This document shows positions 34,243-44,072 of a stretch of 64,000 nt of DNA, one piece after another. The notes beneath the pieces were generated by a model. That model was not told the origin of the DNA. It did not search any database and saw only the letters and a list, made by a program, of their open reading frames with translations. Source of the DNA: JAKZVK01 sp965248255 (GTDB taxonomy: Bacteria; Acidobacteriota; Terriglobia; Bryobacterales; UBA6623); NCBI GenBank assembly GCA_965248255.1, contig CBDFIW010000003.1, positions 62,001 through 126,000 on the forward strand. The letters are read 5' to 3'. Made by a program: the position numbers and the translations under genes. Each line of letters opens with the position of its first letter. Position 1 is the first letter of the stretch.

Positions 34243-37215
34243 GTGCGTTCAGGTCAACATGCGATGCGAGCCGGCTTGCCGCGGCTCGGGCTGTTGTTGC
34301 GTAACGGCTGGTGCGAAAGGGTGTGGGTCGCTGCCACCGGCCTGGCCGGGCTCGCTCTGCCTCCCGGGGCCGGCGTGCCGTCGCCATGGTTTGCCGCTCC
34401 GGCTTGGGTGGCTTTCACCTACCTAATCGCCCGCTACTGCGCGAAAAGGGCGAGGAACGACCGCGCACACTATCGCCGGGCCTGGGAGGTCCTGGCGTTT
34501 GCGGTCGCGGCGAAAGGCGCCTGGGAGTTGGCCGCTCTGCTGGCCCCGCAACCGTGGACGGCGAATGTCTGGGGCCAAGCCTCCCAAGGCGCCCTTGCCG
34601 AGCTGGGGTACGGCGCGCTGGCCATGGGCTTCTGTCTGTTCTCTTTCTTGGCGTTTGGACAAGAGCGGTCCAGCCACCGCAGTCCCCTTCGTATCGACAT
34701 CCTACTGATAGCGAGTGGTTTGGCGTCGATTCCCGTGTTGATGGTTCCCGTGTTGCGCTTCGTCCCGGGGAGTGTAGAATCGCCGGCCTCGGCCACTCGT
34801 GTGATGCTGTGCCTCGGGGCGGTGCTGGCCGTCCTGATCGGCGAGTGGCGCGCACGGGACTTCGAGTTGAGCGGCGCATGGACGGCGCTGAAGGTGGCCG
34901 TTGGCATCGACGCAGCACGGGCCTTGCTGCTGAGCCTGCCGGCCGCGGGGCTGCAAGGTACCACGGCGGACTGGCTCGTAGGCCCGCTGGGCTTGGCGAG
35001 TGTCGTATCGCTGGCGGCCGTGGGCTTCGGGGCGGTGGGCGACCGGCCCCCGCCGATCGTGCGGCTGTCTGGCGAGGTGTTGCGTCCGAGCGTAGCGGCC
35101 CCGGCGTTCGCCGCCGCTTGTCTCGCCGTCGCGTCTTTGCTTCAGATCATCGCGCGGGATCTGCTGGGCGCCAACCTGTCCGCAACCGCGTGGCACGCGG
35201 CCGCGCTGCTGGGTTTCTTAATTGGGTTTCTCGTCCTGATGCTGCTGCGTGTCTACACCGACCAGTCCCGAAGCCTGCGAGACCTGGGGCAGCTCCGAAC
35301 CAAGACGGTCGAGTTGGGGAGCCTACTCGACAACATCAACGATGCCGTCGCAACACAGAATCTCGACGGGCGCATTCTGTTTGCCAACCGTGCCTTTCGG
35401 GAGTTGTTCGGCCTGCGGCCCGAGAGTGCGCACTTGCCGCCTCTTGACACGCTCGTTCATCCCGCCGACAGCGACTTGTGGCGCAAGTTCTACGCGCGCA
35501 GCCTGACGGGGACGCGCGGCGCCGGCTGCCTCCGTCATCGCGGCCTGCGCGCCGATGGAATCCCACTCGAACTGGAGACCTGCATTGCGCGCTTGTCGTC
35601 GGGTGGAATCGCGTGGGGTACGCAGTTTGTGATTCGAGACGTTGCACGGCAGCGCTTGATCGAGAAGTCGCAGCGCGCGATGGCCCAGCGGCTGGAGTTC
35701 TTCGTTCGAGAGATGCCGCTGGGATGTGTGATCTGGGACCACAATTTCGCAGTCCAGGAGTGGAACGAGAGCGCACAGAGGATCTTTGGCTGGTCCGGCC
35801 CCGAGGTCCTGCATCGCCGCTATGCCGATTTCCTCGTGCCTCCCGACGGACGCGCCGCAGCCGAAGACCTTTGGCGCACCCTTTGCACCGGCCAGGCCGC
35901 CAGCCATGGCGTCTGCGAAAACCAAACCAAGGAGCGCGGCGGCGTCGAGTGCGAGTGGTTCCACACTTCGCTGATTGACGATGCAGGCTGCGTCGTTGCC
36001 GTCGCCTCGATGGTCCACGATCTTACCGAGCGCAAGAACCTCGAACGGCAGTTGCTGCAGTCCCAAAAGATGGAAGCCGTGGGAACGCTCGCCGGAGGGA
36101 TTGCTCACGACTTCAATAACCTGCTCACTACGATCCTGGGCCATGTCAGCTTGGCGTTGATGAAGCTGGGACCCAGCCATACCGCAACGCCCGGCCTCAG
36201 CGACGTCCAGACCGCCGCCGAGCAGGGCGCCGACCTGGTCGGACAACTGCTGCGGTTCAGCCGGCACGTTCCAACGAAGCTCAAGCCCGTCTGTCTCAAC
36301 AGTTGCGTCGCGGAAGTCACCCGGCTGGTCCGGCCAAGCATCGACGCCCGGATTGAAATCAGCACCGAGCTTGATCCGCAGTTGTGGAACGTGGAGGCTG
36401 ATTCCGGACAGATCGAACAGGCGCTCATGAACCTGGTCATCAACTCTCGTGATGCCATCGAAGGCGATGGCCGCATCGTGATTCAGTCGGCCAACCGCAA
36501 ACTCCCGCCGAACATCGGAGCGGAGGATGAGTCCGCGACCGAAGACCTCGTCGAGCTGGCCGTTGTGGACAACGGCTGCGGCATGGATCGCGCGACGCAG
36601 GAACGCGTCTTCGATCCGTTCTTTAGCACGAAGCAGTCAGGACGCTCCGTGGGGTTGGGTTTGGCGATGGTGTTTGGCATCGCCAAGCATCACGCCGGCA
36701 GCATCAGTGTTGCGAGTGCGCCCGGCGAGGGATCGACCTTTCGCCTCCTTATCCCGCGCAGTAAACGGCATGCCGAGCCCGAACAAGGTTCCAACCACGA
36801 GACAAAGCTCCGTGCGGGTGAAGCGACCATTCTGTTTGTGGACGATGAGCAGCCGCTACGTGCTCTGGGGCGCGCCGTGCTAGAGGGCGGCGGACATACC
36901 ATCCTAGAGGCGGCGGATGGCCAGGAGGGCGTCGATACCTTCACTCAACACCAGGAAGAGATCGGCTTGGTGGTTCTGGACCTAACCATGCCTAGGAAGT
37001 CCGGCTGGGAGGCGCTCGAGGAGGTCAGAAGGATCAAGCCCGACCCGCCGGTCATCGTCTCGAGCGGCTATTCGATCGAGGGTGGCGCCCAGGCCGCGAT
37101 CGAGCGCGGCGCCACCGCTTTTCTACCCAAGCCCTATCGCGCCCAGCAACTGCTCAGCACCGTTCAGGAAGTGCTGGAGCACCGGGTCCTATGTGGGTTT
37201 GGGCTCCGGACGTGA
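34243..37215 (+). CDS. Hybrid sensor histidine kinase (membrane, PAS-PAS-HisKA-HATPase-REC)
   Basis: This 990-residue protein begins at GTG 34243, just after a CAGGAG site. Residues 20-340 hold about eight membrane helices. Two PAS-like domains follow: about 360-480 (LDNINDAVATQNLDGRILFANRAFRELF) and about 485-605 (CVIWDHNFAVQEWNESAQRIFGW). The histidine kinase core has phospho-His in AGGIAHDFNNLL (near 622) and ATP lid motifs DNGCGMD and GLGLAMVFGI. A C-terminal receiver domain has the acceptor Asp in VLDLTMP (near 912) and lysine in FLPKPYR. The input signal and the output partner are unknown; no response regulator gene is adjacent. Confidence 0.92.
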   Translation: MRSGQHAMRAGLPRLGLLLRNGWCERVWVAATGLAGLALPPGAGVPSPWFAAPAWVAFTYLIARYCAKRARNDRAHYRRAWEVLAFAVAAKGAWELAALLAPQPWTANVWGQASQGALAELGYGALAMGFCLFSFLAFGQERSSHRSPLRIDILLIASGLASIPVLMVPVLRFVPGSVESPASATRVMLCLGAVLAVLIGEWRARDFELSGAWTALKVAVGIDAARALLLSLPAAGLQGTTADWLVGPLGLASVVSLAAVGFGAVGDRPPPIVRLSGEVLRPSVAAPAFAAACLAVASLLQIIARDLLGANLSATAWHAAALLGFLIGFLVLMLLRVYTDQSRSLRDLGQLRTKTVELGSLLDNINDAVATQNLDGRILFANRAFRELFGLRPESAHLPPLDTLVHPADSDLWRKFYARSLTGTRGAGCLRHRGLRADGIPLELETCIARLSSGGIAWGTQFVIRDVARQRLIEKSQRAMAQRLEFFVREMPLGCVIWDHNFAVQEWNESAQRIFGWSGPEVLHRRYADFLVPPDGRAAAEDLWRTLCTGQAASHGVCENQTKERGGVECEWFHTSLIDDAGCVVAVASMVHDLTERKNLERQLLQSQKMEAVGTLAGGIAHDFNNLLTTILGHVSLALMKLGPSHTATPGLSDVQTAAEQGADLVGQLLRFSRHVPTKLKPVCLNSCVAEVTRLVRPSIDARIEISTELDPQLWNVEADSGQIEQALMNLVINSRDAIEGDGRIVIQSANRKLPPNIGAEDESATEDLVELAVVDNGCGMDRATQERVFDPFFSTKQSGRSVGLGLAMVFGIAKHHAGSISVASAPGEGSTFRLLIPRSKRHAEPEQGSNHETKLRAGEATILFVDDEQPLRALGRAVLEGGGHTILEAADGQEGVDTFTQHQEEIGLVVLDLTMPRKSGWEALEEVRRIKPDPPVIVSSGYSIEGGAQAAIERGATAFLPKPYRAQQLLSTVQEVLEHRVLCGFGLRT

Positions 37216-37442
37216 CAACTCCGGTCATGACCCTCCGCGTGACCGCCTCCGGTTGCAGGCTGTGCTGTTGGCTGCTCGATTCAACCCCCGGACCTCATCG
37301 GCCGATAGGGTGGAAGAAGAGTAACAAATCTCACGAATGCCACCGGAGTTCGCTCGGGGTGGCGCTGAGCCGGTAGACGGCCTACTCATCAGCTCCGATC
37401 CGCCTGGCCCCTAACCAAGACGATGACCGAGCGCGAAGGCTA

Positions 37443-38271
37443 GGGCGTGTTAACACTAAGTCGCAAAAGCTGCTATACTCGTAGGTATGGAGATCACCGA
37501 GCAGCAATACCGCCGCATCGAGCCGGTCCTGCCCCGCCAGCGCGGCAATGTGAGCCTGCCGAACCTCACGGTTTTGAACGCCATGTTGTATGTCGCCGAG
37601 CAGGGCTGCAAATGGCGCGGCTTGCCTAAACGCTTCGGTAACTGGCACACCATTTATACCCGCATGAACCGCTGGTCGAAGAACGGCGTGCTCGACGCCG
37701 TCTTCGAGAAACTGCAGCGCGAGCAGCTGGCCCGCATCCGAATCGAAGCCGTGTCAATGGACTCGACCATCGTGAAGGTTCATCCCGACGGCACGGGCGC
37801 GTTAAAAAAACGGTCCGCAAGCGATCGGCAAATCCCGCGGCGGATGGACCACCAAGATTCATATGGTTGCCGCAAATGCTCGAACGGCGATAACCTTCGC
37901 TCTCTCGCCCGGCCAAGCGCACGACGCCCAGCAGGGCCGCGAACTGCTCGGCGGTCTGGGGCCACTGCCCGAGCCGCTGCCGCTGCTGATGGACGGCGCC
38001 CATGAGGACGATCAGACACGCCAACTGGCTTTGGATTTCGGATGGATTCCCGTCGTGCCGCCCCGGCGCACCCGCCTGGAGCCGTGGGAATACGACCGAG
38101 CGCTCTATCGCCGCCGCAACGAGATCGAGAGACTCTTCCGACGGCTCAAGGGATTCCGCCGCATCTTCTCCCGCTTCGACAAGCTCGACGTCATGTTCCT
38201 CGCCTTCCTCCACTTCGCCCTCATCGTCGAGGCTCTACGTTTCGATACCCTACGTTAGTGTTAACACGCCC
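37443..38271 (+). mobile_element. IS5-family (IS427-like) insertion sequence
   Basis: Perfect terminal inverted repeats GGGCGTGTTAACACTAA (from 37443) and TTAGTGTTAACACGCCC (to 38271) are flanked by TA duplications (37441-37442 and 38272-38273). The 829-bp element encodes a transposase in two frames. It lies directly against the GTG start of the next gene and has displaced that gene's upstream sequence. Confidence 0.93.
37487..38258 (+). CDS. IS5-family transposase made by -1 frameshifting
   Basis: The first frame starts at ATG 37487 (ITEQQYRRIEPVLPRQRGN) and carries the first catalytic Asp (VSMDSTIVKVHPDGTGA). At a run of seven A (TTA AAA AAA C, about 37805-37811) a shift to the -1 frame gives KNGPQAIGKSRGGWTTKIHM. 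The rest follows, including Asp in LLMDGAHEDD and Glu in YRRRNEIERLFRRLKGFRR, ending at 38258. The total is about 256 residues, the normal size for IS427-group transposases, which are known to use such slippery A runs. The frames are therefore read as a programmed frameshift rather than decay. Confidence 0.88.
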
Positions 38272-38273
38272 TA

Positions 38274-39131
38274 GTGTCCCTGGATCGAGACAAGCTTCGT
38301 CAAACCATCATTCACCTGCAAGATCTCTCTTGCGCCCTCCCTGTAGTACGCAAGGCGATTGAGGTCATAGAAGACCCGACCTGCAACCATTTACAGCTCG
38401 AGCGGATCATCGCAGCCGATCAGGGTCTCGCGGCCCGCGTTCTGAGGCTGGCGAATTCCGCCTACTTCGGAGTCAGTACCCACGTTTCCACATTGTCGAT
38501 GGCGGTCGGCGTGATCGGCTACCGGCGGCTGCAGATGCTCTTGCGGCACGTCCTGGTCGCGGAGATGTTGGCGTTACTCAAGGTGGACCCCGAAGACGCT
38601 CGGCCTACGCGGGAGCTGGCTGTGGCCACGGCCGCTGGGGCTCATGAGATCGCGCGTGTGAGCTGGCTGGGAAACCCTGAGGAGCTGCTGACGGTCGGAC
38701 TGCTGCACAACATCGGCGAGTTAGCCCTGCTTTCCCTCTATCACGACAAGTTCTTGAAGGTACGCGAGAGGGCGCTTCAGATACCGCGTGAAGCCGCTGA
38801 GCAGGAGATATTCGGAGTCCACCAAGGGGAAGTCGGACGCTGGTTGCTCGATTCCTGGGGCTTCCCGGGCCTGTACGGGCTAGGCTGTGAGCATTGGGCC
38901 TCACCTGAACGGCCCGTCCTTGACGATGCCCAGAGAGGCTGCCTGTTTGCTTTGCACGCCGCCGTCAAACTTGCCCGAGCCTTCCTCGAGAAGAGCGGCG
39001 AGGACCACGCCTACGCGCAGGTTTCCTCCGCTGCCCGCGACCGCCTCGGGATGGACCCGCTTACGATGGCGGCGATTCTCGGAGGGTTGTCCGAGAAGTT
39101 AAAGCAAGTGCATGAGGTTCTGGCGGCGTGA
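38274..39131 (+). CDS. HDOD domain protein
   Basis: The 285-residue protein is an HDOD (degenerate HD-GYP-like) domain: a helix bundle with LSCALPVVRKAIEVIEDP, RVLRLANSAYFG and VGLLHNIGELALL. HDOD proteins act in signalling, motility or cell-cycle control and usually lack full catalytic residues. The GTG start at 38274 abuts the IS5 element. Before insertion, a GAAGG sequence (37435-37439) would have stood about 6 bases from it, so the element separates ribosome-binding site and start. Expression in this strain is doubtful. Confidence 0.85.
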   Translation: MSLDRDKLRQTIIHLQDLSCALPVVRKAIEVIEDPTCNHLQLERIIAADQGLAARVLRLANSAYFGVSTHVSTLSMAVGVIGYRRLQMLLRHVLVAEMLALLKVDPEDARPTRELAVATAAGAHEIARVSWLGNPEELLTVGLLHNIGELALLSLYHDKFLKVRERALQIPREAAEQEIFGVHQGEVGRWLLDSWGFPGLYGLGCEHWASPERPVLDDAQRGCLFALHAAVKLARAFLEKSGEDHAYAQVSSAARDRLGMDPLTMAAILGGLSEKLKQVHEVLAA

Positions 39132-39238
39132 GCAGGGGGTTATCGGTGGATCCAGCGCTCCGGCGACCCCGTCACATCGGCCAATCGACCCGAACAGGTA
39201 GGGAACCCCCGCTTTGGCCCGCTACTGTTCAGCGGGAG

Positions 39239-40600
39239 CTACTGGCACACCAGGCGAGCCGACGTGGAAGTGGAGTTGCAGCCCGTGACTTGAAGGCTGA
39301 CAGCTCGGCCCGGTTGCAGTGGCTTCCCGACGATCCTTACGTCGAGGTAGTTGTCAGTCAGGGCCCTTGTACAGGTCCCATCCCCACCCTCCAGTGTCAC
39401 TGCGGCAAAGCAACCGCCTACCAGGCTGTGCCGGAACGCCAGGTTCTTGCCGGCAGCCAGTTCACGCAGCGTCCGGTTCCGTTCCTTCTTGACGGCGCGA
39501 GGCGGTTCGCCGGGGATCTCAGTGGAATCGGTACCCGGCCGGGCCGAGTAGCTGAACACATGAAGGTAGGTAAAGGGCATCTCCTCCACGAAGCGGCGAG
39601 TCTCCTCGAACTCACGGTCCGTCTCGCCGGGGAAGCCGACCATCACATCGGCGCCGATGCTCGCCTTGGGCAGCAGAGCGCGGGCCTTTTCGACTCGTTC
39701 CACGTAGTGTCGCGAGCGGTAGCGACGGCGCATGGCTTTCAGAATCGAATCCGAGCCCGACTGCAAGGGCATGTGCACGTGCTTGGCGATACGTTCCTCG
39801 GCGGCCATGAGTGCGAGCAGGTCGTCGGTCCAATCCATCGGCTCCACCGAGCTGAGCCGCAGCCTGACCGTGTCGGTTTCTGCTAAGAGCCGGCGTAGCA
39901 ACTCGAGAAAGCGGGGACGGCCAGGCAGGTCGCGTCCCCAGCGGCCCAAGTTGATGCCGGTCAAGACGACCTCCGGGTAGCGGACGGACAGCCTCCGGAT
40001 TTCTCCAACGACACGGTCCGCCGGAGCGCTGCGGCTGTTGCCGCGCACCGACGGAATCACACAGAAGCTGCAGCGATTATGGCAGCCATCTTGAATCTTG
40101 AGATTGGGACGGCTTCGGTCTGGCGCAGCGTCGATGACCGGGGCGCTCAGGAAACTCTTCTGGTCGAAGATGTCACCCACCAGCACGCCGCCGGCGCTGA
40201 TTTCTCCGTGATAGCTCAATGAAGCAGGGCGCCCTCGCCCCCCGATCGTCACCAGCGATGGAGCGGCCAGCTCGCCGATCACCGTCTTATGCGAGTTCCC
40301 GACGACCCATTTCACGCCCGGCAGAGCAGCCAACTCCTCGGGCCGACGCTGCGCGTAGCAGCCCGTGACGAGGATCTGCGCTGCCGGATTCTCGCGGTGC
40401 ACGCGGCGGACGGCCTTGCGGGCGTCCTGGTCGGCCTCGGCGGTAACCGTACAGGTATTCACAACGACAAGATCGGCGCCGCTACGATCCGCCGTGGGAC
40501 GCAACCCCCGGGCCTGTAAGTCGGCCGCCAATGCCGCGCCATCTGCCTGCGTCGCGCGGCAGCCGAAGTTCTGGACGTAGAACTGGCGCCGTTTGTCCAT
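39239..40600 (-). CDS. mtaB: tRNA N6-threonylcarbamoyladenosine methylthiotransferase MtaB
   Basis: MtaB adds a methylthio group to t6A37 of tRNAs using radical SAM chemistry and two iron-sulfur clusters. With the start at ATG 40600 (453 residues), the N-terminal cluster cysteines are in NFGCRAT (14), VNTCTVT (50) and VTGCYAQ (81). The radical SAM motif CHNRCSFC is at 173-180. The middle domain (LRLSSVEPMDW, KHVHMPLQSGSDSILKAMRR, GADVMVGFPGET) and a C-terminal TRAM-like part match the MtaB rather than the MiaB branch. A TTG at 40627 is an alternative start. rpsU lies upstream in the same direction. Confidence 0.9.
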   Translation of the reverse strand: MDKRRQFYVQNFGCRATQADGAALAADLQARGLRPTADRSGADLVVVNTCTVTAEADQDARKAVRRVHRENPAAQILVTGCYAQRRPEELAALPGVKWVVGNSHKTVIGELAAPSLVTIGGRGRPASLSYHGEISAGGVLVGDIFDQKSFLSAPVIDAAPDRSRPNLKIQDGCHNRCSFCVIPSVRGNSRSAPADRVVGEIRRLSVRYPEVVLTGINLGRWGRDLPGRPRFLELLRRLLAETDTVRLRLSSVEPMDWTDDLLALMAAEERIAKHVHMPLQSGSDSILKAMRRRYRSRHYVERVEKARALLPKASIGADVMVGFPGETDREFEETRRFVEEMPFTYLHVFSYSARPGTDSTEIPGEPPRAVKKERNRTLRELAAGKNLAFRHSLVGGCFAAVTLEGGDGTCTRALTDNYLDVRIVGKPLQPGRAVSLQVTGCNSTSTSARLVCQ

Positions 40601-40715
40601 GAGGATCGTGGAGAGGGAGCGCCTCAACTTGGAAACGAGGCGGGATGACCTTCAAACACCGAGGCAATGCAACTTGTGGAAGCCCAGAGACATCGGAGTC
40701 CTTGCGGCTCCGGTC

Positions 40716-40913
40716 CTAGCTGTATTCCCGGCGCATCTTCTTGCGGTTTCGCTTGCGGGCGAGCGCCTGCTTGACCCGCTTCTTCTCACCGGGCTTCAGA
40801 TAATACGAGTGACGCTTGACTTCCTTGATGATGTCTTCTTGCTGGACCTTTCGCTTGAAGCGCCGTAACGCGCCGTCCAGCGATTCGCCGTCTTGGACGT
40901 GAACTTCAGCCAC
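40716..40913 (-). CDS. rpsU: Small ribosomal subunit protein bS21
   Basis: The 65-residue protein is a complete bS21: VQDGESLDGALRRFKRKVQ, then the basic EVKRHSYYLKPGEKKRVKQALARKRNRKKMRRE. It belongs to the 30S subunit and helps initiation near the anti-Shine-Dalgarno region. It lies 115 bp upstream of mtaB in the same direction; a TACAAT hexamer about 90 bases upstream of the start (minus strand) is a possible -10 box. Confidence 0.96.
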   Translation of the reverse strand: MAEVHVQDGESLDGALRRFKRKVQQEDIIKEVKRHSYYLKPGEKKRVKQALARKRNRKKMRREYS

Positions 40914-41089
40914 GCAGCATCCCTCCCTTGGTAGACACGTCTCTAGGACCGGCCTGGAGACGTAAGAGAACCACCTCCAAAGACCTTTGTCATGATTGTA
41001 GCGTACCTGCGGGAGAAGGGCGTTGTCGCTTGACCTTGCCGGGGCGAACTTGGCGGGCGTAGCACGCCACGACCCTGCTTCTTGCGCCG

Positions 41090-42718
41090 CTACTGCTTGT
41101 CTGCCATAGTGATCACCGGCGCCAGCAAGTTGTCCACGGGGGCGAAGTCGTCGGTGAGGACGAGTCCTTTCGAGCGTCTCCTCAGCACGGCAAGCTGGTC
41201 GGGATCGAGTACCATCCCGAGGTAACTATCCCAGTCCATTTCGTCCAAGGGGAGCGGCCGCGCCGAACCCACCACGATGAACGTGTCCCGCCCGTCGTCG
41301 TCCGACGGCCCCATCAGCTCACTCGAGATCGCGTAGACGTGCGGAAAACTTTGCTCGACTGTATTGATCATCGCGCCGATGAACCGTCCGGAACGATAAA
41401 CGTCGATGACATTCGCCATGAACACTCCCTCGGGAGACATGAGCTGGCGGATTTTTTCGTTGAACTCGTACGTCGTCAAATGGAAAGGCGGCGAGTAGTG
41501 ATTGAAAGCGTCGGCGTAGACGGCATCGAACGGCTCGAACGCTTCGCCACTCTCCAGCCGCGCCAGGGAATCGTCGACGTGGTTCCGCGCGTCGAGGTCG
41601 AAGATTCGGATCGGCGTGGTTCGGGGCAAGCCGAACGCTTCAAGGGCCGCCACCGTGACTTGCGGATCGATTTCGGCCACTTCGACGTGACTTCCCGGCC
41701 ACCGTCGCAGGAGCCACCGCGGGAACACAAAGCCTCCCCCGCCCAGGCACAGGGCGCGCAGCTTTCGCCCCGGCGCCCAGTCGCGGACAGCCAACTCGGT
41801 CACGCCGGCGTAGATGTCCTCGTACTCGTAGATCAAGTCGTCGGGATCGTCCATGTTGATATAGGCGTGGATGAGGAAGTCGAGTGTCATCGAGCGGACG
41901 CCCGGCTGGTCCGGCTCTTGCTCTACGGTGATCGTGGCATATTGCGACTCGTCGTGGAAGTGAATCGACTGGTCCTGAAAAGGTCGCAGGCCTAAGCGCT
42001 CTCCGATCGTGGCGGTCCAATCCCAAGGACCCAACATGGCGAGGAACGATGCTCCAACGACACCGGTCCAGAAGTACGGCAGAACGGTTCGCGAGCCGAA
42101 AAGCAGGGCCATGGCGAGCAGCACTGCCGCGACCGAGAGCAGCACCGCGACGGCGCCCAGGTGGGCGATCAGGTAGTAGCCCGTGAGAAACGTCCCGAAA
42201 ATACTGCCTACAGCCCCCCACGAATAGACGCTGCCCACGGTGCGGCCGGTCTGTCGTCCCAACTCGAGCGCCATCTTAGCGGCAACCGGACTGATGGTTC
42301 CCAGCAGCACCGATGGCAAGAAGAAAACCACGACAACGTGGAGCGCGATCCGTAGGGCCCACTCCTGATCGCGCAGCAGCATCCAAGCGCCGGCCCGGCT
42401 GTTCACCAACGGGATGACCAAGCACGTGGCCGAGGCCACCAGGAAGAGCGAAGCCAAGGCATCCCGGGGGCGATAGCGGTCGGCGAGCCGCCCGCCGATG
42501 TAGTTGCCGGCCGCGATCCCGGCGAGGACGATGCCGATCACCGAGGTCCATGTATAGAGCGAGCTGCCCACGTAACGGGCGGTCAGCCGCCCGGCGACCA
42601 ACTCGACAACCATGATGCAGAAGCTGGAGACAAAGACGGTAAGGTTGGGCAGGATCCAAAACCAGACGTTCGCCCGGTCGGACGTAGAAGACTCACCTGT
42701 CACGATTCCGGTTCTCAT
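41090..42718 (-). CDS. Membrane-bound spermidine synthase-like methyltransferase-fold protein
   Basis: The 542-residue protein has an N-terminal membrane domain of about seven helices (to residue 235; for example FVSSFCIMVVELVAGRLTARYVG and SLYTWTSVIGIVLAGIAAGNYIGGRLADR). A spermidine-synthase Rossmann fold follows (ALCLGGGGFVFPRWLL, EIDPQVTVAALEAF, FDAVYADAFNHYSPPFHLTTYEF). Proteins of this fused type are common but their substrate is unclear; polyamine synthesis is not established for them. It is transcribed toward rpsU and follows a glycosyltransferase gene in the same direction. Confidence 0.85.
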   Translation of the reverse strand: MRTGIVTGESSTSDRANVWFWILPNLTVFVSSFCIMVVELVAGRLTARYVGSSLYTWTSVIGIVLAGIAAGNYIGGRLADRYRPRDALASLFLVASATCLVIPLVNSRAGAWMLLRDQEWALRIALHVVVVFFLPSVLLGTISPVAAKMALELGRQTGRTVGSVYSWGAVGSIFGTFLTGYYLIAHLGAVAVLLSVAAVLLAMALLFGSRTVLPYFWTGVVGASFLAMLGPWDWTATIGERLGLRPFQDQSIHFHDESQYATITVEQEPDQPGVRSMTLDFLIHAYINMDDPDDLIYEYEDIYAGVTELAVRDWAPGRKLRALCLGGGGFVFPRWLLRRWPGSHVEVAEIDPQVTVAALEAFGLPRTTPIRIFDLDARNHVDDSLARLESGEAFEPFDAVYADAFNHYSPPFHLTTYEFNEKIRQLMSPEGVFMANVIDVYRSGRFIGAMINTVEQSFPHVYAISSELMGPSDDDGRDTFIVVGSARPLPLDEMDWDSYLGMVLDPDQLAVLRRRSKGLVLTDDFAPVDNLLAPVITMADKQ

Positions 42719-42793
42719 GCCTGGCCGATTACGCGCTCTATGCCGTGCCCGTCCCGTGTGAGAGCGGCTCCGCCTTTCTAGGACAGGCGTTTC

Positions 42794-43924
42794 CTATCGT
42801 GTCAAAGTAACGGCTCGGTACACTGCTAGCACGCGGCGCGCCGATTCGTCCCAACTGAACTGCTGCGTCTGGGCGTAGCCCCGCCGCCGCAGGTCCTCGC
42901 GCAACGCCTCGTCCATCAGTACCTCGCGTAGGCCGCGCGCGATGTCGAAAACATTCACCGGGTTTACTAGGACGGCTGCCCCGTTGACGACTTCCGGCAA
43001 CGACGACACGTTGGAGGTGACCACCGGCGTCCCTTGCGACATCGCCTCGAGTGGTGGCAGCCCGAATCCCTCGTAGAGCGAAGGAAATAGAAATACACGC
43101 GCCGCCGCATAGAAAACCCTCAATGTCTCTGCGGGAACGAAGCCAAGAAAACGCACCCAGTTCTGCATCCGGGCCTTCATCACGGCAAGCCGTACCTCCG
43201 GCAAAGCCGTGACCTGGTCTCCGATGATAATCAAGCGGAGGTTGTGATACTGCGGGTGCTTGTCCAACTCTTTCTTGACAACGGCGAAAGCCTCGATCAG
43301 ACGTGGGAGGTTCTTGTGGGGCTGGATGCGTCCGGCGTAGAGCACGAACGGTTCCCTGATTTGATAGCGGTCGAGAATGGTGTCGCGTTCTTGCTCGGTC
43401 ACCGGTTGGGCGATTCGCCGGTCGACCGCGTCGGGGACGACCTCGAACTGAGCCTCGTTGAGCCCCAAGTACTTGACCGCATCTCGTTTTGTGGTCTTCG
43501 AAACGGCCATGATGCGGGCTGCCCGCTTGAGCCCGTGGATCAGCAAGTGCCGGCGTAGCGCTCCAAGCCACCGTGCCGGCCTGTCCACGGGGTAGAGGAT
43601 GTTGTTGATGTCGTGCAGCGTCGCCACGTAGGGGCTGGACAAAAAGTACGGGATCGTACGATGGGGCATGTGGAACACATCCAGTCCCAACCGCCGAACC
43701 AATAAAGGAAAGCTGACGTGGCTGCGTCGAGAGTCGAATCGGCGCGGGTACATTTCGAAACGGAAGTTCTGCGGCAGATCCCCGAGCTTGCCAAACTGCC
43801 CGGCATGGCCGACCAAGACGTACTCCTCGTCCCGGTCCACGCGGGCCAGACCCAGGACCAGGTTGCGGATGTAGGTACCCACCCCGAAGTCATCGGAGCG
43901 TCGGATGTCGATTCCGATCAGCAT
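42794..43924 (-). CDS. Glycosyltransferase family 4 protein
   Basis: The 376-residue GT-B enzyme has an N-terminal acceptor domain (GIDIRRSDDFGVGTYIRNLVLGLA) and a C-terminal GT4 domain with LYAGRIQPHKNLPRLIEAF, the EGFGLPPLEAMSQGTPVVTS nucleotide-sugar site and NPVNVFDIARGL. It transfers a sugar from a nucleotide donor to a lipid or polysaccharide acceptor; specificity is unknown. No other polysaccharide genes are adjacent, so its pathway cannot be told. Confidence 0.88.
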   Translation of the reverse strand: MLIGIDIRRSDDFGVGTYIRNLVLGLARVDRDEEYVLVGHAGQFGKLGDLPQNFRFEMYPRRFDSRRSHVSFPLLVRRLGLDVFHMPHRTIPYFLSSPYVATLHDINNILYPVDRPARWLGALRRHLLIHGLKRAARIMAVSKTTKRDAVKYLGLNEAQFEVVPDAVDRRIAQPVTEQERDTILDRYQIREPFVLYAGRIQPHKNLPRLIEAFAVVKKELDKHPQYHNLRLIIIGDQVTALPEVRLAVMKARMQNWVRFLGFVPAETLRVFYAAARVFLFPSLYEGFGLPPLEAMSQGTPVVTSNVSSLPEVVNGAAVLVNPVNVFDIARGLREVLMDEALREDLRRRGYAQTQQFSWDESARRVLAVYRAVTLTR

Positions 43925-44072
43925 GGCAGGGCGACGACATCGATAAGACCGGTGTTGAGGTGGAAACTCAATTGCCGCCGGCTAGTGAAGGAATTCTAGC
44001 ATGCTAAAATGAGCGGTCTTTCCGCTGGTCCGCCGTCGCCTCTCCGGCCTTTCCGCCACTCGTTGAGTCCTT

